In this document: piece by piece, positions 8,955-17,139 of the stretch
Numbering within the stretch: position 1 is the stretch's first letter
How the letters are laid out: every line of letters begins with the position of its first letter
NCBI RefSeq assembly: GCF_023242475.1
Contig: NZ_JALJFG010000040.1
Location: 1 to 61,682 of the forward strand
DNA: 61,682 nucleotides
Origin: Pseudomonas sp. MWU15-20650
GTDB taxonomy: Bacteria > Pseudomonadota > Gammaproteobacteria > Pseudomonadales > Pseudomonadaceae
Reading direction: 5' to 3'
Translations under genes and position numbers: made by a program
The notes under the pieces: generated by a model
Seen by the model: the letters and a program-made list of their open reading frames with translations, nothing else
What the model was told of the DNA's origin: nothing
Databases searched by the model: none

Positions 8955-9950
8955 ATGATGCTTCTACGTACCCTTGTTCTTGAACGCAGCGGTGCGGATG
9001 CGCCCGTCAACGGTGCACTGCTCTGTGGGTTTGCTGTCGATCAAACGGGCTCCAATTTTCTGGTGTATAGCCTGGATGAAGAGACTGAGCCTGGTCACTC
9101 CAGGGTCTATATCGCCGTACTGCGTAAAAAGCTCGAACGGTACTTCCTGGCAGGCGTTGACTCGAAAGAGGATCTGCAAGCCGCGATGCAAGTCTTCAAG
9201 CAAATCCTCGTGGCCGCCGCGTCAGGCACCAAGGCAAGCGCAGGTGCCGATCCCCAGGTTCCCTTTCATTTCATTGATTTGAAGGGCTGCAGGTTGCCGC
9301 CTGCCAGGCCCGAGGATCATCACTCGCTCATCATCAAGAAAGCATTGGTCATGAAGGTGATTACCTTGGGCATGTCGGCCCCCACGTTGCCCCCCATCGA
9401 AAGCAATGCGGTGATCGTGCCGTCCATTCGTTTTTCATCGCAAATGGTTACGCCGCCCCGAAGCTCGAGCTCATCGAAGGCGGCTCCGGCGCTGCTGGAT
9501 GACGGCGCCGTTGATGAGCCGCCTAAGCCTTTGGCAGAGCCGCCAGAAGTCATGGCTGAGGCCCGCATGGCTCCTGCGCTGCTTGAGCAAAGCGAGGCCT
9601 CGCCAGCCAGACTGCCTGCCCGAACGGAGCATGCATCGTTGCTTGAGATGGATAGCACGTTGACCAATCTTGCCAAGGTCGCCCAAGAGTTGGCGCAAAA
9701 AAAATCTGCGCTCCTCGAGCAGGAAGCAATGCTTGAGCAGTGGCAGGTTCGATTGCAGCATCAGCAAAGTCAGGTGGAGGAAAGGAGCCATGAACTGGAG
9801 CAGCGTCATGCGCAACTACAGCGTCAGGAGTCGGAAGTCAGGCAAAGGACAGAACGACTGGCGACGATGAGGTCTCAGCTGTCGGGCATGCGGCAACACC
9901 TGCAGGGTGCCCTCCTGGAGTTGGATCAAGTTCTGGATGGCCAGGAGTAA
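8955..9950 (+). CDS. Unknown protein: globular head, Pro/Ser linker, coiled coil
   Basis: 331 residues, not recognised. Residues 1-115 look globular and cytoplasmic (no signal peptide or membrane helix). About 115-225 is low-complexity, rich in Pro, Ser and Ala (RSSSSSKAAPALL, EPPKPLAEPPE). About 230-331 is a strong coiled coil rich in Gln, Glu, Leu and Arg, with repeated EQ and RQ heptads. GAGG precedes the ATG pair at 8955/8958; either could be used. It is divergent from the Gld-like ABC cassette with a shared AT-rich control region, so a partner or regulator role in that system is plausible, but this is inference from position only. Confidence 0.7.
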   Translation: MMLLRTLVLERSGADAPVNGALLCGFAVDQTGSNFLVYSLDEETEPGHSRVYIAVLRKKLERYFLAGVDSKEDLQAAMQVFKQILVAAASGTKASAGADPQVPFHFIDLKGCRLPPARPEDHHSLIIKKALVMKVITLGMSAPTLPPIESNAVIVPSIRFSSQMVTPPRSSSSSKAAPALLDDGAVDEPPKPLAEPPEVMAEARMAPALLEQSEASPARLPARTEHASLLEMDSTLTNLAKVAQELAQKKSALLEQEAMLEQWQVRLQHQQSQVEERSHELEQRHAQLQRQESEVRQRTERLATMRSQLSGMRQHLQGALLELDQVLDGQE

Positions 9951-10075
9951 GCCGATGGGCTCGCCGGCCTGGCTACTTTCCAGGGTTCATTTATCATCAG
10001 TCCCAGCCAGCCGACGCCAGGGCATGATCCCGTGGCGTATCGGCACCATTGGACATTGCCTGGGGATGCAAGCGT

Positions 10076-10555
10076 TTGAGTACCAAGCTGATTACCAAAG
10101 AAGGTCATGAAGCGCTGAAAAAAGAGCTGGATTACCTATGGCGTGAAAAACGACCGGACACAACTCGCAAAGTGACGTGGGCTGCCTCCCTGGGAGATCG
10201 CAGCGAAAACGCGGATTACCAGTACAACAAGAAGCTGCTGCGTGAGATTGACCGGCGGGTACGCTACTTGCGCAAACGCCTGGAAGACATGCGCGTGGTC
10301 GAATACATGCCCGAGCAGGAGGGCAAGGTGTTTTTTGGCGCATGGGTGGATATCGAAAACGAGCAGGGTGAGACCAAGCGCTTTCGTATCGTGGGGTATG
10401 ACGAGATCTACGACCGCATGGATTACATTTCGATCGACTCACCCATGGCGCGCGCGCTGCTGCGCAAGGAGGTGGATGATGAGGCAATCGTGCAGACGCC
10501 CAGCGGTGAAGTGTGTTGGTGGATCACGGCGATCGAATATGTGAAGTCGTCATGA
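10076..10555 (+). CDS. greB: Transcription elongation factor GreB
   Basis: 159-residue GreB, which rescues backtracked RNA polymerase by stimulating transcript cleavage. The hallmark coiled-coil tip AASLGDRSENADYQYN with its acidic pair is intact, as are the C-terminal EGKVFFGAWV and DYISIDSPMARALL blocks. Start taken as TTG 10076 (giving STKLITKEGHEAL, the usual GreB beginning) with GGGGA about nine bases upstream; the longer TTG reading from 10049 adds nine residues not expected in the family. It follows the coiled-coil gene by 125 bases and is convergent with the ABC exporter permease gene. Confidence 0.95.
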   Translation: MSTKLITKEGHEALKKELDYLWREKRPDTTRKVTWAASLGDRSENADYQYNKKLLREIDRRVRYLRKRLEDMRVVEYMPEQEGKVFFGAWVDIENEQGETKRFRIVGYDEIYDRMDYISIDSPMARALLRKEVDDEAIVQTPSGEVCWWITAIEYVKSS

Positions 10556-10588
10556 TGGCCCGCTTGTAGTGCGCGAGCCATCAACGTT

Positions 10589-13099
10589 TCAACCCTCGCG
10601 CAATACAGTCAGCGGGCTGGCATTCAATGCGCGGCGCGTCCCGAATACCCCGGCGCCGCCGATCAGTACCGCCCCGATCACAGGCAGCAGCAACAGCCAA
10701 GGGTGGGGATGCCAGGCCAGATCAAAGGCATAGCGATACAGCACCCAGGTCACCAGTTCTGTGCCCAGTGCCGCGAGCAAGCCGCTGACTGCGCCCAGCA
10801 GGCCGAATTCGATGCGCCGAGCCTTGACCAGCAACGCGCGCTCGGCACCCAACGCCCGCAGCAGCGCACCTTGGCGGATTCGCTCATCCAGGGTGGCCTG
10901 CAGGCCGGAGAACAACACCGCCATTCCCGCCGCCAGTACAAACAGAAGTACGTATTCGACCGCCAGGGTTACTTGGGCAAGGATGCTGCGCAGTTGCTCC
11001 AGCAGGGCTTCGACCTGCAGGATGGTAACGGCCGGGAAGGCCCGCGACAGGTCGACGATCTGCTGGTCATGCCCGGGCGCCAGGTAGAAGCTGGTCAGGT
11101 AGGTCGCCGGCAGATCCTTCAAGGTACCTGGCTGGAAAATCATGAAGAAGTTGGGCTGGAAGTTATCCCAGTTGATGGTCCGAAGGCTGGTCACCCGTGC
11201 TTCGCGATTTTCCCCGCCTACCGTGAACACCAGGTGATCGTTGAGCTTGAGCTTCAGGCTTTCAGCCACCTTGGCTTCTACCGATACGCCAGGAATGTCA
11301 TCGCCGGGTTGCGCTGACCACCAGGTGCCAGCGGTCAGGACGTTACCCGGTGGCAAGTCGGCAGCCCAGGTCAGGCTCAAGTCACGTTGCACGGCGCGGT
11401 CGCCGCTGGAGTCCTTGCTGACAATGGCCTGCACGGGGTCGCCATTGATGCTGATCAATCGCCCCGGCACCACCGGATAGAGCGGCGCCGATTGCGCCTG
11501 TACGTCCAGCAGTCGGGCACTGAAGGTGTCTTTGTCGGCCGGCAGGATGTTCAGCGCGAAGTAGTTGGGTGCGTCCTTGGGTAACTGGTTTTGCCAGGTA
11601 TCCAGCAGCTCGCCACGCAGTAGGGCGATCAACCCCATGGACAGCAGGATCAAGCCGAACGCCAGGGATTGGCCTGCCGCGGCCAGTGGGTGGCGCAGCA
11701 ATTGGCCCAGGCCCAGGCGCCAAGGCAGGGAGGCGCGTGCCAGTAACCGTCGCAGGCTTTGCAGTAACAGCAAAAGCATGCCGCCGAGGATCAACGCCGC
11801 CACCACGCCGCCGCCCAGCAAGGCGAAGGTCAATACCAGATCGAGGCTCAGGCGCCACATGATCAGGCCCAAGGCAAAGAGCGCTGCGCCGTAGACCATC
11901 CACGTGCTCGAGGGGATAGGCAACAGGTCGCGACGCAGTACCCGCAGCGGTGGTACTCGGCCCAGTGCGGCCAAGGGGGGAAGGGCGAAGCCGGCAAGAG
12001 CGACCAGCCCGGTACCGATGCCCGCGACGGCGGGTAGCAACCCGCCGGGTGGCACATCCGCTGGCAGCAGGTCGTGCAGGAAGTAGAACAGGCCAAACTG
12101 CGCCAACCAGCCGAGCAAGGCACCGGTCAGGCTTGCCAGCAAGCCCAGCACACCCAGTTGCAGGCTGAACAGCAGCATGGCTTCGCGTCGCGACAAGCCC
12201 AGGCAACGTAGCAACGCGCTGGCATCGAAGCGTCGACTGGCAAAGCGGTTGGCCGACAGCGCCACGGCTACGCCGGCCAGGAGCACCGCCACCAGGCTGG
12301 CCATGTTCAGGTAGCGCTCGGCCTTGCCCAGGGCGCCGCCGATCTGCTGGTTGCCATCGCGCGAGTCCTGGAGGCGCTGGTTGGCGGCGAGGCCCGGCTT
12401 GACCAGGGCGCGATAGGTTTGCAGCGCCGTGCTGCCTTGTGGCGCGCGCCACAGCTCGCGGTAACTCACGCGGCTGCCAGGCTGGACCACGCCGGTGGCG
12501 TCCAGGTCGGCCAGGTTGATCATTACCCTGGGCGTGAGGCTATAGAAGTTGCCGGCGCGGTCGGGCTCATACGTCAGCAGGCGCGCCAGGCGCAGCGTTT
12601 TCATGCCGACATCGATGCTGTCGCCGACTTTCAGGTCCAACGCCGTCAGCAGTCGCGCTTCCACCCAGGCTTCGCCAGGTTTGGGGCCGCCTCCTGGGGT
12701 TTCAGTGCCGAAGGGCTCGGCGCTGCTTTTCAGCTCGCCGCGCAAAGGGTACTGCTCATTGACGGCCTTGATGCTGGACAGCTGGATACCCTTATCCGTG
12801 GCGATGACGCTGGAGAACTCCACGATACGTGCGTGATCCAGGCCCAGCTCGGTCCCGGACTTGATTTGCTCGGCGCGGGCCGGTGAGCTGCCTTCGAGTA
12901 CCAGGTCGGCGCCGAGGAACTCGGTGGCGCGCAACATCATCGCGCCATTGAGGCGAGCCCCGAAGTAACCGATGGCGGTGCTGGCGGCCACGGCCACCAG
13001 CAGGGCAAAGAACAACACGCGCAGTTCACCTGCGCGGGCATCGCGCAGTAATTGGCGCATGGCAAGGCTGAACAGGCGCAACAGCGGCAGGCGTGCCAT
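10589..13099 (-). CDS. YbbP-like FtsX-family ABC permease
   Basis: 836-residue inner-membrane permease of the MacB/FtsX superfamily: a helix near 25-45, a large periplasmic domain, then two FtsX-type blocks of three to four helices separated by a second periplasmic region, and a final helix pair. The start ATG at 13099 overlaps the ATPase stop (ATGA), so the two are one translational unit. In E. coli the orthologous pair ybbA-ybbP lies next to tesA exactly as here; the complex is thought to move or extract lipoproteins or hydrophobic molecules, but its substrate is unproven. Confidence 0.9.
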   Translation of the reverse strand: MARLPLLRLFSLAMRQLLRDARAGELRVLFFALLVAVAASTAIGYFGARLNGAMMLRATEFLGADLVLEGSSPARAEQIKSGTELGLDHARIVEFSSVIATDKGIQLSSIKAVNEQYPLRGELKSSAEPFGTETPGGGPKPGEAWVEARLLTALDLKVGDSIDVGMKTLRLARLLTYEPDRAGNFYSLTPRVMINLADLDATGVVQPGSRVSYRELWRAPQGSTALQTYRALVKPGLAANQRLQDSRDGNQQIGGALGKAERYLNMASLVAVLLAGVAVALSANRFASRRFDASALLRCLGLSRREAMLLFSLQLGVLGLLASLTGALLGWLAQFGLFYFLHDLLPADVPPGGLLPAVAGIGTGLVALAGFALPPLAALGRVPPLRVLRRDLLPIPSSTWMVYGAALFALGLIMWRLSLDLVLTFALLGGGVVAALILGGMLLLLLQSLRRLLARASLPWRLGLGQLLRHPLAAAGQSLAFGLILLSMGLIALLRGELLDTWQNQLPKDAPNYFALNILPADKDTFSARLLDVQAQSAPLYPVVPGRLISINGDPVQAIVSKDSSGDRAVQRDLSLTWAADLPPGNVLTAGTWWSAQPGDDIPGVSVEAKVAESLKLKLNDHLVFTVGGENREARVTSLRTINWDNFQPNFFMIFQPGTLKDLPATYLTSFYLAPGHDQQIVDLSRAFPAVTILQVEALLEQLRSILAQVTLAVEYVLLFVLAAGMAVLFSGLQATLDERIRQGALLRALGAERALLVKARRIEFGLLGAVSGLLAALGTELVTWVLYRYAFDLAWHPHPWLLLLPVIGAVLIGGAGVFGTRRALNASPLTVLREG

Positions 13100-13782
13100 C
13101 AAGGCTCCAGGGGCTCGACCATCAGGCCGGCTTCAAGGCGGATCAGGCGCCGGCAACGGTGGGCCAGGCGCTCGTCGTGCGTGACCAGTACCAGGGTCGT
13201 GCCGCTCTCTTTATTGAGTTCGAACAACAGGTCGCTGATGCGCTCGCCGGTATGGCTGTCGAGGTTGCCGGTGGGTTCATCGGCAAACAGCACGTCCGGT
13301 TCGGCGGCAAACGCGCGGGCAATGGCCACCCGTTGCTGCTCGCCACCGGAAAGCTGGCGTGGCGAGTGGGTCAGGCGCTGGCCCAGGCCGACGCGCTCCA
13401 GCAGGTATCTGGCGCGCTCGCGGGCGTCTTTGCGGCCGTCCAGCTCCAGCGGCAGCATGACGTTTTCCAAGGCGTTGAGGCTGTCGAGCAGTTGGAAGGA
13501 TTGGAAGACGAAGCCTACGTGTTCGGCTCGGATGCGTGCGCGCTGGTCTTCGTCGAGGGGGCTCAGGGCTTGCCCGGCCAGGGTGACTTCGCCGCTGCTG
13601 GGCAGGTCGAGGCCCGCCAGCAGGCCCAGAAGGGTGGATTTGCCGGAGCCGGAGCTGCCGACGATAGCCAGGCTATCGCCCTTGTTCAGTTCCAGGCTCA
13701 GTTCGTGCAGGATAGTCAGTTCACCTTCCGCGCTGGGAACCACTTTGCTTAGGTTTCGCGCGGTGAGAATGCTTGCGCCCAT
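13099..13782 (-). CDS. YbbA-like ABC exporter ATPase
   Basis: 227-residue ATPase of the LolD/MacB type. Walker A is GSSGSGKST, the signature LSGGEQQRVAIARA, Walker B DVLFADEPTGNLD and the switch VLVTHDERLA. The start at 13782 (MGASILTARNLSK) gives the family length; a longer frame to 14181 is antisense to tesA and rejected. Only 10 bases separate this start from the divergent tesA start, so each gene's promoter must lie in or very near the other's coding sequence. Confidence 0.95.
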   Translation of the reverse strand: MGASILTARNLSKVVPSAEGELTILHELSLELNKGDSLAIVGSSGSGKSTLLGLLAGLDLPSSGEVTLAGQALSPLDEDQRARIRAEHVGFVFQSFQLLDSLNALENVMLPLELDGRKDARERARYLLERVGLGQRLTHSPRQLSGGEQQRVAIARAFAAEPDVLFADEPTGNLDSHTGERISDLLFELNKESGTTLVLVTHDERLAHRCRRLIRLEAGLMVEPLEP

Positions 13783-13792
13783 GGAGAATCCG

Positions 13793-14398
13793 ATGCGAAT
13801 GTGGTTTTTGAGTGCTGGCCTGGCCTTGATGTGCATGGCCCAGAACGCAGCGGCGGGTACAGTCCTGATCGTTGGCGATAGTATCAGTGCCGGTTTCGGC
13901 CTGGATACCAGCAAAGGGTGGGTCGCGCTGCTGGAACAACGGCTCAAGCAAGAAGGTTTTGACGACAAAGTGGTCAATGCTTCCATCAGTGGCGATACCA
14001 GTGCCGGAGGTCTCGCGCGGCTACCCACGGCGCTTGCAGAGCATAAGCCTGGGGTCGTGATCATCGAGTTGGGAGGCAATGATGGCTTGCGTGGGCAGCC
14101 GCCCGCGCAATTGAAACAAAATCTTGCGTCGATGATCGACCAGTCCAAGGCCGGTGGTGCCAAGGTGCTGTTGTTGGGCATGCAATTGCCACCTAATTAC
14201 GGCCCGAAATACACCACGGCGTTTGCCGAGGTCTACGGTGCTTTGGCCAAGGAAAAAAGTGTCCCGCTGGTACCGTTTTTCCTTGAGGGCGTGGGGGGGC
14301 ATCCCGAGCTGATGCAGGCCGATCAGCTTCACCCGGCGGTCGGCGCCCAAGGCAAGTTGCTGGAAAATGTCTGGCCAACGTTAAAACCGTTGTTATGA
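13793..14398 (+). CDS. tesA: TesA arylesterase / acyl-CoA thioesterase I
   Basis: 201-residue periplasmic SGNH/GDSL hydrolase. The signal peptide covers about residues 1-21 (cut near AAA-GT), block I has GDSIS with the nucleophile Ser30, block III GGNDGL, and the C-terminal DQLHP supplies Asp and His. It matches Pseudomonas TesA, a thioesterase, protease and lysophospholipase. GGAG at 13783-13786 precedes ATG 13793; in-frame ATGs at 13781 and 13799 are alternatives. Divergent from ybbA, as in E. coli. Confidence 0.95.
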   Translation: MRMWFLSAGLALMCMAQNAAAGTVLIVGDSISAGFGLDTSKGWVALLEQRLKQEGFDDKVVNASISGDTSAGGLARLPTALAEHKPGVVIIELGGNDGLRGQPPAQLKQNLASMIDQSKAGGAKVLLLGMQLPPNYGPKYTTAFAEVYGALAKEKSVPLVPFFLEGVGGHPELMQADQLHPAVGAQGKLLENVWPTLKPLL

Positions 14399-14456
14399 CG
14401 CTTTTCTACCGACAGGCTTTCGGCTAAGGTGGCGCCCCCCCGATCTGGAGCCCTCG

Positions 14457-14750
14457 ATGTCGCGCCCTGCCTGGTCCCTGTTTAACTACCAACTGATCGA
14501 GCCAGACGAGCAGCTGGATCTGTTCGCCTGCCAGGAAGTCCGGGTGCATTTGGTGGCGCGTCAATTGGAGTTGGGGGGCTCGATCGACCGCACCCTCTGC
14601 GGTACTTTGCTGCCGGCGCAACCCCGCTGGTCGTCAGTGGATCGCTCAATCTTCCAGGACCAGCGGCTGTGCCCGTTGTGCCGGGCGATTCTCGAGTCGC
14701 AAAAGCGCGGCACGCCGCCGATCTGGCCGGAGCTGCGTTTCGAGCTGTAG
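14457..14750 (+). CDS. Conserved Pseudomonas protein of unknown function
   Basis: 97-residue soluble protein with no signal peptide or membrane helix. It has five cysteines, including a CPLC pair near residue 72 and CG near 48, which might bind zinc. It lies 58 bases after tesA on the same strand and may be cotranscribed. The coding frame is supported by GC-rich third positions and a clean ATG, but I recognise no family beyond a likely Pseudomonas-restricted hypothetical. Confidence 0.65.
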   Translation: MSRPAWSLFNYQLIEPDEQLDLFACQEVRVHLVARQLELGGSIDRTLCGTLLPAQPRWSSVDRSIFQDQRLCPLCRAILESQKRGTPPIWPELRFEL

Positions 14751-14832
14751 TCGAGCCCGCTTGATGCTAGACGCGGGCTTCACGTATACAATCAGTTTTT
14801 CCCTACCTGTCGTTCTGCGAAGGATTTTCCGG

Positions 14833-15798
14833 ATGTTGTCGCGCCTTTCCGTCGTCACCTGCTGCCTGTCTCTCGCTGCACTTTGTGCGGCCGGTTCGGC
14901 GGCAGCCTTGCAGTTGCCCCTGCCGCCGCCAGGCGAGGACATTGTCGGTCAGGTCCAGGTGATCAAGGCCAAATACGAAGACACCTTTGCCGACCTGGGT
15001 ACCACCTATGACCTGGGCTATTCGGAAATGGTCGCGGCCAACCCTGGCGTCGATGCCTGGTTACCGGGCGCGGGTACCGAGATTGTGTTGCCGACACGCT
15101 TTATCCTGCCGCCCGGGCCACGGGAAGGCATCGTGATCAATTTGGCGGAGTACCGGCTCTACTACTATCCCAAGGGCCAGAATGTGGTCTATACCTTCCC
15201 GCTGGGAATTGGTCGCGAGGGCTGGGGCTCGCCGATTGCCCACACCAGTATCGTCGCCAAGACGCCAAACCCGACCTGGACGCCTCCGGCGTCGATCAAG
15301 GCCGAACACGCCGCCAACGGTGATCCGCTGCCTAACGTGGTGCCTGCCGGGCCGGATAACCCTCTGGGACCGTTCAAGTTCACCTTGGGCACGCCGGGTT
15401 ATTTGATCCACGGCTCCAACATGAAATTTGGTATCGGCACGCGTACAAGCCACGGTTGTTTCCGCATGTTCAATAACAACGTGCTGGAAATGGCGGGCAT
15501 GGTGCCGGTCGGTACGTCGGTGCGCATCATCAACGATGCCTACAAGTTCGGCAGCAGTGGTGGCAAGGTCTACCTGGAAGCGCATACACCGTTGAATGAT
15601 GATGGCACGCCGTCGGTGGTCGACAAGCACACCGCGGTGATCAACGCCTTGCTCAAGCGTGAAGACTTGGCCAATAACCTGCGGGTGAACTGGGACCAGG
15701 TGCGTGACGTCGTTGCCGCCGAAGATGGTTTGCCCACTGAAATTGGCGTACCTGGCGCAGCGCCCGTCGCCAGTGTTCCGGTTGACCTGCAGCAATAA
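14833..15798 (+). CDS. L,D-transpeptidase (ErfK/YbiS/YkuD family)
   Basis: 321-residue periplasmic enzyme that would form 3-3 crosslinks in peptidoglycan or attach outer-membrane proteins to it. It has a signal peptide (about 1-25), a LysM-like segment (about 55-90: TTYDLGYSEMVAANPGVD), then the YkuD catalytic domain with HGSN (His193) and SHGCFRM (His207, Cys209). The motif has Phe where Ile/Val is commoner. AAGGA lies nine bases before ATG 14833. A Braun-type lipoprotein relative (OprI) is encoded convergently next door, a suggestive partner for envelope anchoring. Confidence 0.93.
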   Translation: MLSRLSVVTCCLSLAALCAAGSAAALQLPLPPPGEDIVGQVQVIKAKYEDTFADLGTTYDLGYSEMVAANPGVDAWLPGAGTEIVLPTRFILPPGPREGIVINLAEYRLYYYPKGQNVVYTFPLGIGREGWGSPIAHTSIVAKTPNPTWTPPASIKAEHAANGDPLPNVVPAGPDNPLGPFKFTLGTPGYLIHGSNMKFGIGTRTSHGCFRMFNNNVLEMAGMVPVGTSVRIINDAYKFGSSGGKVYLEAHTPLNDDGTPSVVDKHTAVINALLKREDLANNLRVNWDQVRDVVAAEDGLPTEIGVPGAAPVASVPVDLQQ

Positions 15799-15814
15799 GC
15801 GCCTGTTCGACCAG

Positions 15815-15850
15815 AAGCCCGCCACGGCCTTGCGCTGCGGCGGGCTTTTA
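15815..15850 (+). terminator. Terminator of L,D-transpeptidase gene
   Basis: Stem AAGCCCGCC (15815-15823) / GGCGGGCTT (15839-15847) followed by TTTA, 17 bases after the stop codon. Confidence 0.8.
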
Positions 15851-15883
15851 TTGCCTGGGGTTCAAGGCTGAATCCCGCGCAAT

Positions 15884-15913
15884 AAAAAAGCCGACCCAAG
15901 AATGGATCGGCTT
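15884..15913 (-). terminator. Terminator of oprI
   Basis: On the minus strand AAGCCGATCC pairs with GGGTCGGCTT (one G-T pair), followed by a run of six T (AAAAAAG at 15884-15890 on the plus strand). It lies about 20 bases after the oprI stop. Confidence 0.85.
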
Positions 15914-15934
15914 GATAACAACCCCGAAGGATTA

Positions 15935-16186
15935 TTACTTGCGGCTTGCTTTTTCAAGCATGCGCAGAGCGCGCTCGTTAGCTTCGTCAGCAGTCTGTTG
16001 TGCTTTTTGAGCAGCAGCCAGAGCTTCATCAGCTTTACGGTAGGCTTCGTCTGCACGAGCCTGGGAGCGAGCTGCTGCGTCTTCAGTTGCAGTCAGACGA
16101 GCTTCGGTTTCTTTGGAGACGCTGCTGCAACCGGTAGCCAGAACTGCGGCCAGAGCCAGAGCAGAGAATTTCAGAACGTTGTTCAT
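15935..16186 (-). CDS. oprI: Major outer-membrane lipoprotein OprI
   Basis: 83-residue Lpp-like lipoprotein. The lipobox VLATGC gives a lipidated Cys near residue 19, and the rest is a continuous alanine-rich coiled coil ending in ALRMLEKASRK, whose terminal Lys can be linked to peptidoglycan. AAGGGGA sits about six bases upstream of ATG 16186, an excellent ribosome site for one of the most abundant proteins of the cell. Alternative TTG at 16201 is rejected. Monocistronic: own terminator and a long AT-rich upstream region. Confidence 0.98.
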   Translation of the reverse strand: MNNVLKFSALALAAVLATGCSSVSKETEARLTATEDAAARSQARADEAYRKADEALAAAQKAQQTADEANERALRMLEKASRK

Positions 16187-16201
16187 CGTGTTCCCCTTCA
16201 A

Positions 16202-16798
16202 GGACTTTCTATTAAATGGCTACTTACCCAGAGTGAGCTGATAGCCGGCGTACATACTACCCATTACTTGTAGTAAGTAAACTGACGTAGCGCAAGAAGC
16301 AAAAAAAATTCTTGTGCTGAATCTATTTTGGCTAATCTTTTGGAGAATTGTATAAAAACCAGCCAGTTTTTTTCACCTCGATGGGTATTGGATCCAGGCT
16401 GAAAGGGCCAGCCCGCATGTGTTAAGCCTTGTAAATAGATGAAAAAGTATATATCGAGGCTGACACTTTCGTTCAGGTTGCCTTTACCACGGCAGGCATC
16501 TTTTGCTCATCTAGAGGTGACTTTAAGAGCGGCGGTTCGTCTCAAGATTCAACTGCCGGCAATGTTCAGGCTATCGGTCACCGGTTGATCGAGGCCCTTT
16601 CTATATCCACCAGCGGCAGGGGATGATGAGTGCGCCTTGAGCAATCGCAGGATTGGTGCCTACTATTCCCTACGTGCTGGGTGTGAGCGCTCAAGGTTTT
16701 CTCGTTGTCGAAACCGGCACGGGGTGGCGTAGATGTTCCTTCGCCGGAAAAACATCGGTAAGGTAGGGGTCGAAATCCAAGACCCGCGAGGAGTAGTG
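16202..16798. other. 597-base intergenic region upstream of oprI
   Basis: Apart from the candidate oprI promoter, this stretch holds AT-rich DNA up to about 16470 and mixed sequence after it. A 49-codon reading from ATG 16439 lacks a ribosome site. I see no tRNA, terminator or convincing small gene. The acetyltransferase promoter should lie in its right end. Confidence 0.5.
16255..16282 (-). promoter_or_regulatory. Candidate oprI promoter
   Basis: On the minus strand TTTACT and TAGTAT are separated by 16 bases, giving a predicted start near 16248 and a leader of about 60 bases. TTACTT/AAGTAA form a small inverted repeat in the spacer. Confidence 0.35.
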
Positions 16799-17080
16799 AT
16801 GAGCGAGGCGTTGTCCATCCACCATGACCAGGCTGGTCATCAGTTCGAGACCAATGTGGACGGTCATCGTGCCTATCTGACCTATATGGACCTCGGGAAG
16901 CAGACCCTGGATATCTATCGCACGTTCGTGCCCAACGCGCTGCGGGGCCGTGGCATTGCGGCTGCGTTGACCGAGGAAGCGCTGAAGTTCGCTGAAGAGG
17001 CCGGCTACACGGTGATCCCGTCATGCTCCTATGTCGAACGCTACATGGAGCGCCATCAGCGTCATGCGGCAAAGCTGTAA
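16799..17080 (+). CDS. GNAT-like small N-acetyltransferase (YjdJ type)
   Basis: 93-residue minimal acetyltransferase fold of the YjdJ/Gtn2-like group (N-acetyltransferase-like, about 90 residues). The acetyl-CoA loop is visible as LRGRGIAAALTEEAL, followed by GYTVIPSCSYVERYM, the usual C-terminal block with a conserved Cys-Ser. GAGGAG precedes ATG 16799; the frame extends 22 residues upstream without a ribosome site. The substrate is unknown. Convergent with the DAHP synthase gene. Confidence 0.85.
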   Translation: MSEALSIHHDQAGHQFETNVDGHRAYLTYMDLGKQTLDIYRTFVPNALRGRGIAAALTEEALKFAEEAGYTVIPSCSYVERYMERHQRHAAKL

Positions 17081-17100
17081 ACCCTACATTGCACCATAAA

Positions 17101-17125
17101 AAAACGCCGGGCTTAGCCCGGCGTT
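17101..17125. terminator. Bidirectional terminator between GNAT and DAHP synthase
   Basis: Perfect 10-base stem AACGCCGGGC / GCCCGGCGTT with a 3-base loop. It is flanked by six or more T on the minus-strand exit and a shorter T-rich run on the plus-strand exit, so it can serve both convergent genes. Confidence 0.88.
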
Positions 17126-17139
17126 CTTGTGTCTGCGGC

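Noticed and set aside
12419..12886. 155-codon frame antisense to the YbbP-like permease
   Set aside because: Shadow frame within a well supported permease gene.
16439..16588. 49-codon frame upstream of the GNAT gene beginning MKKYISRLTLSF
   Set aside because: No ribosome site and no domain; the region looks like regulatory DNA.
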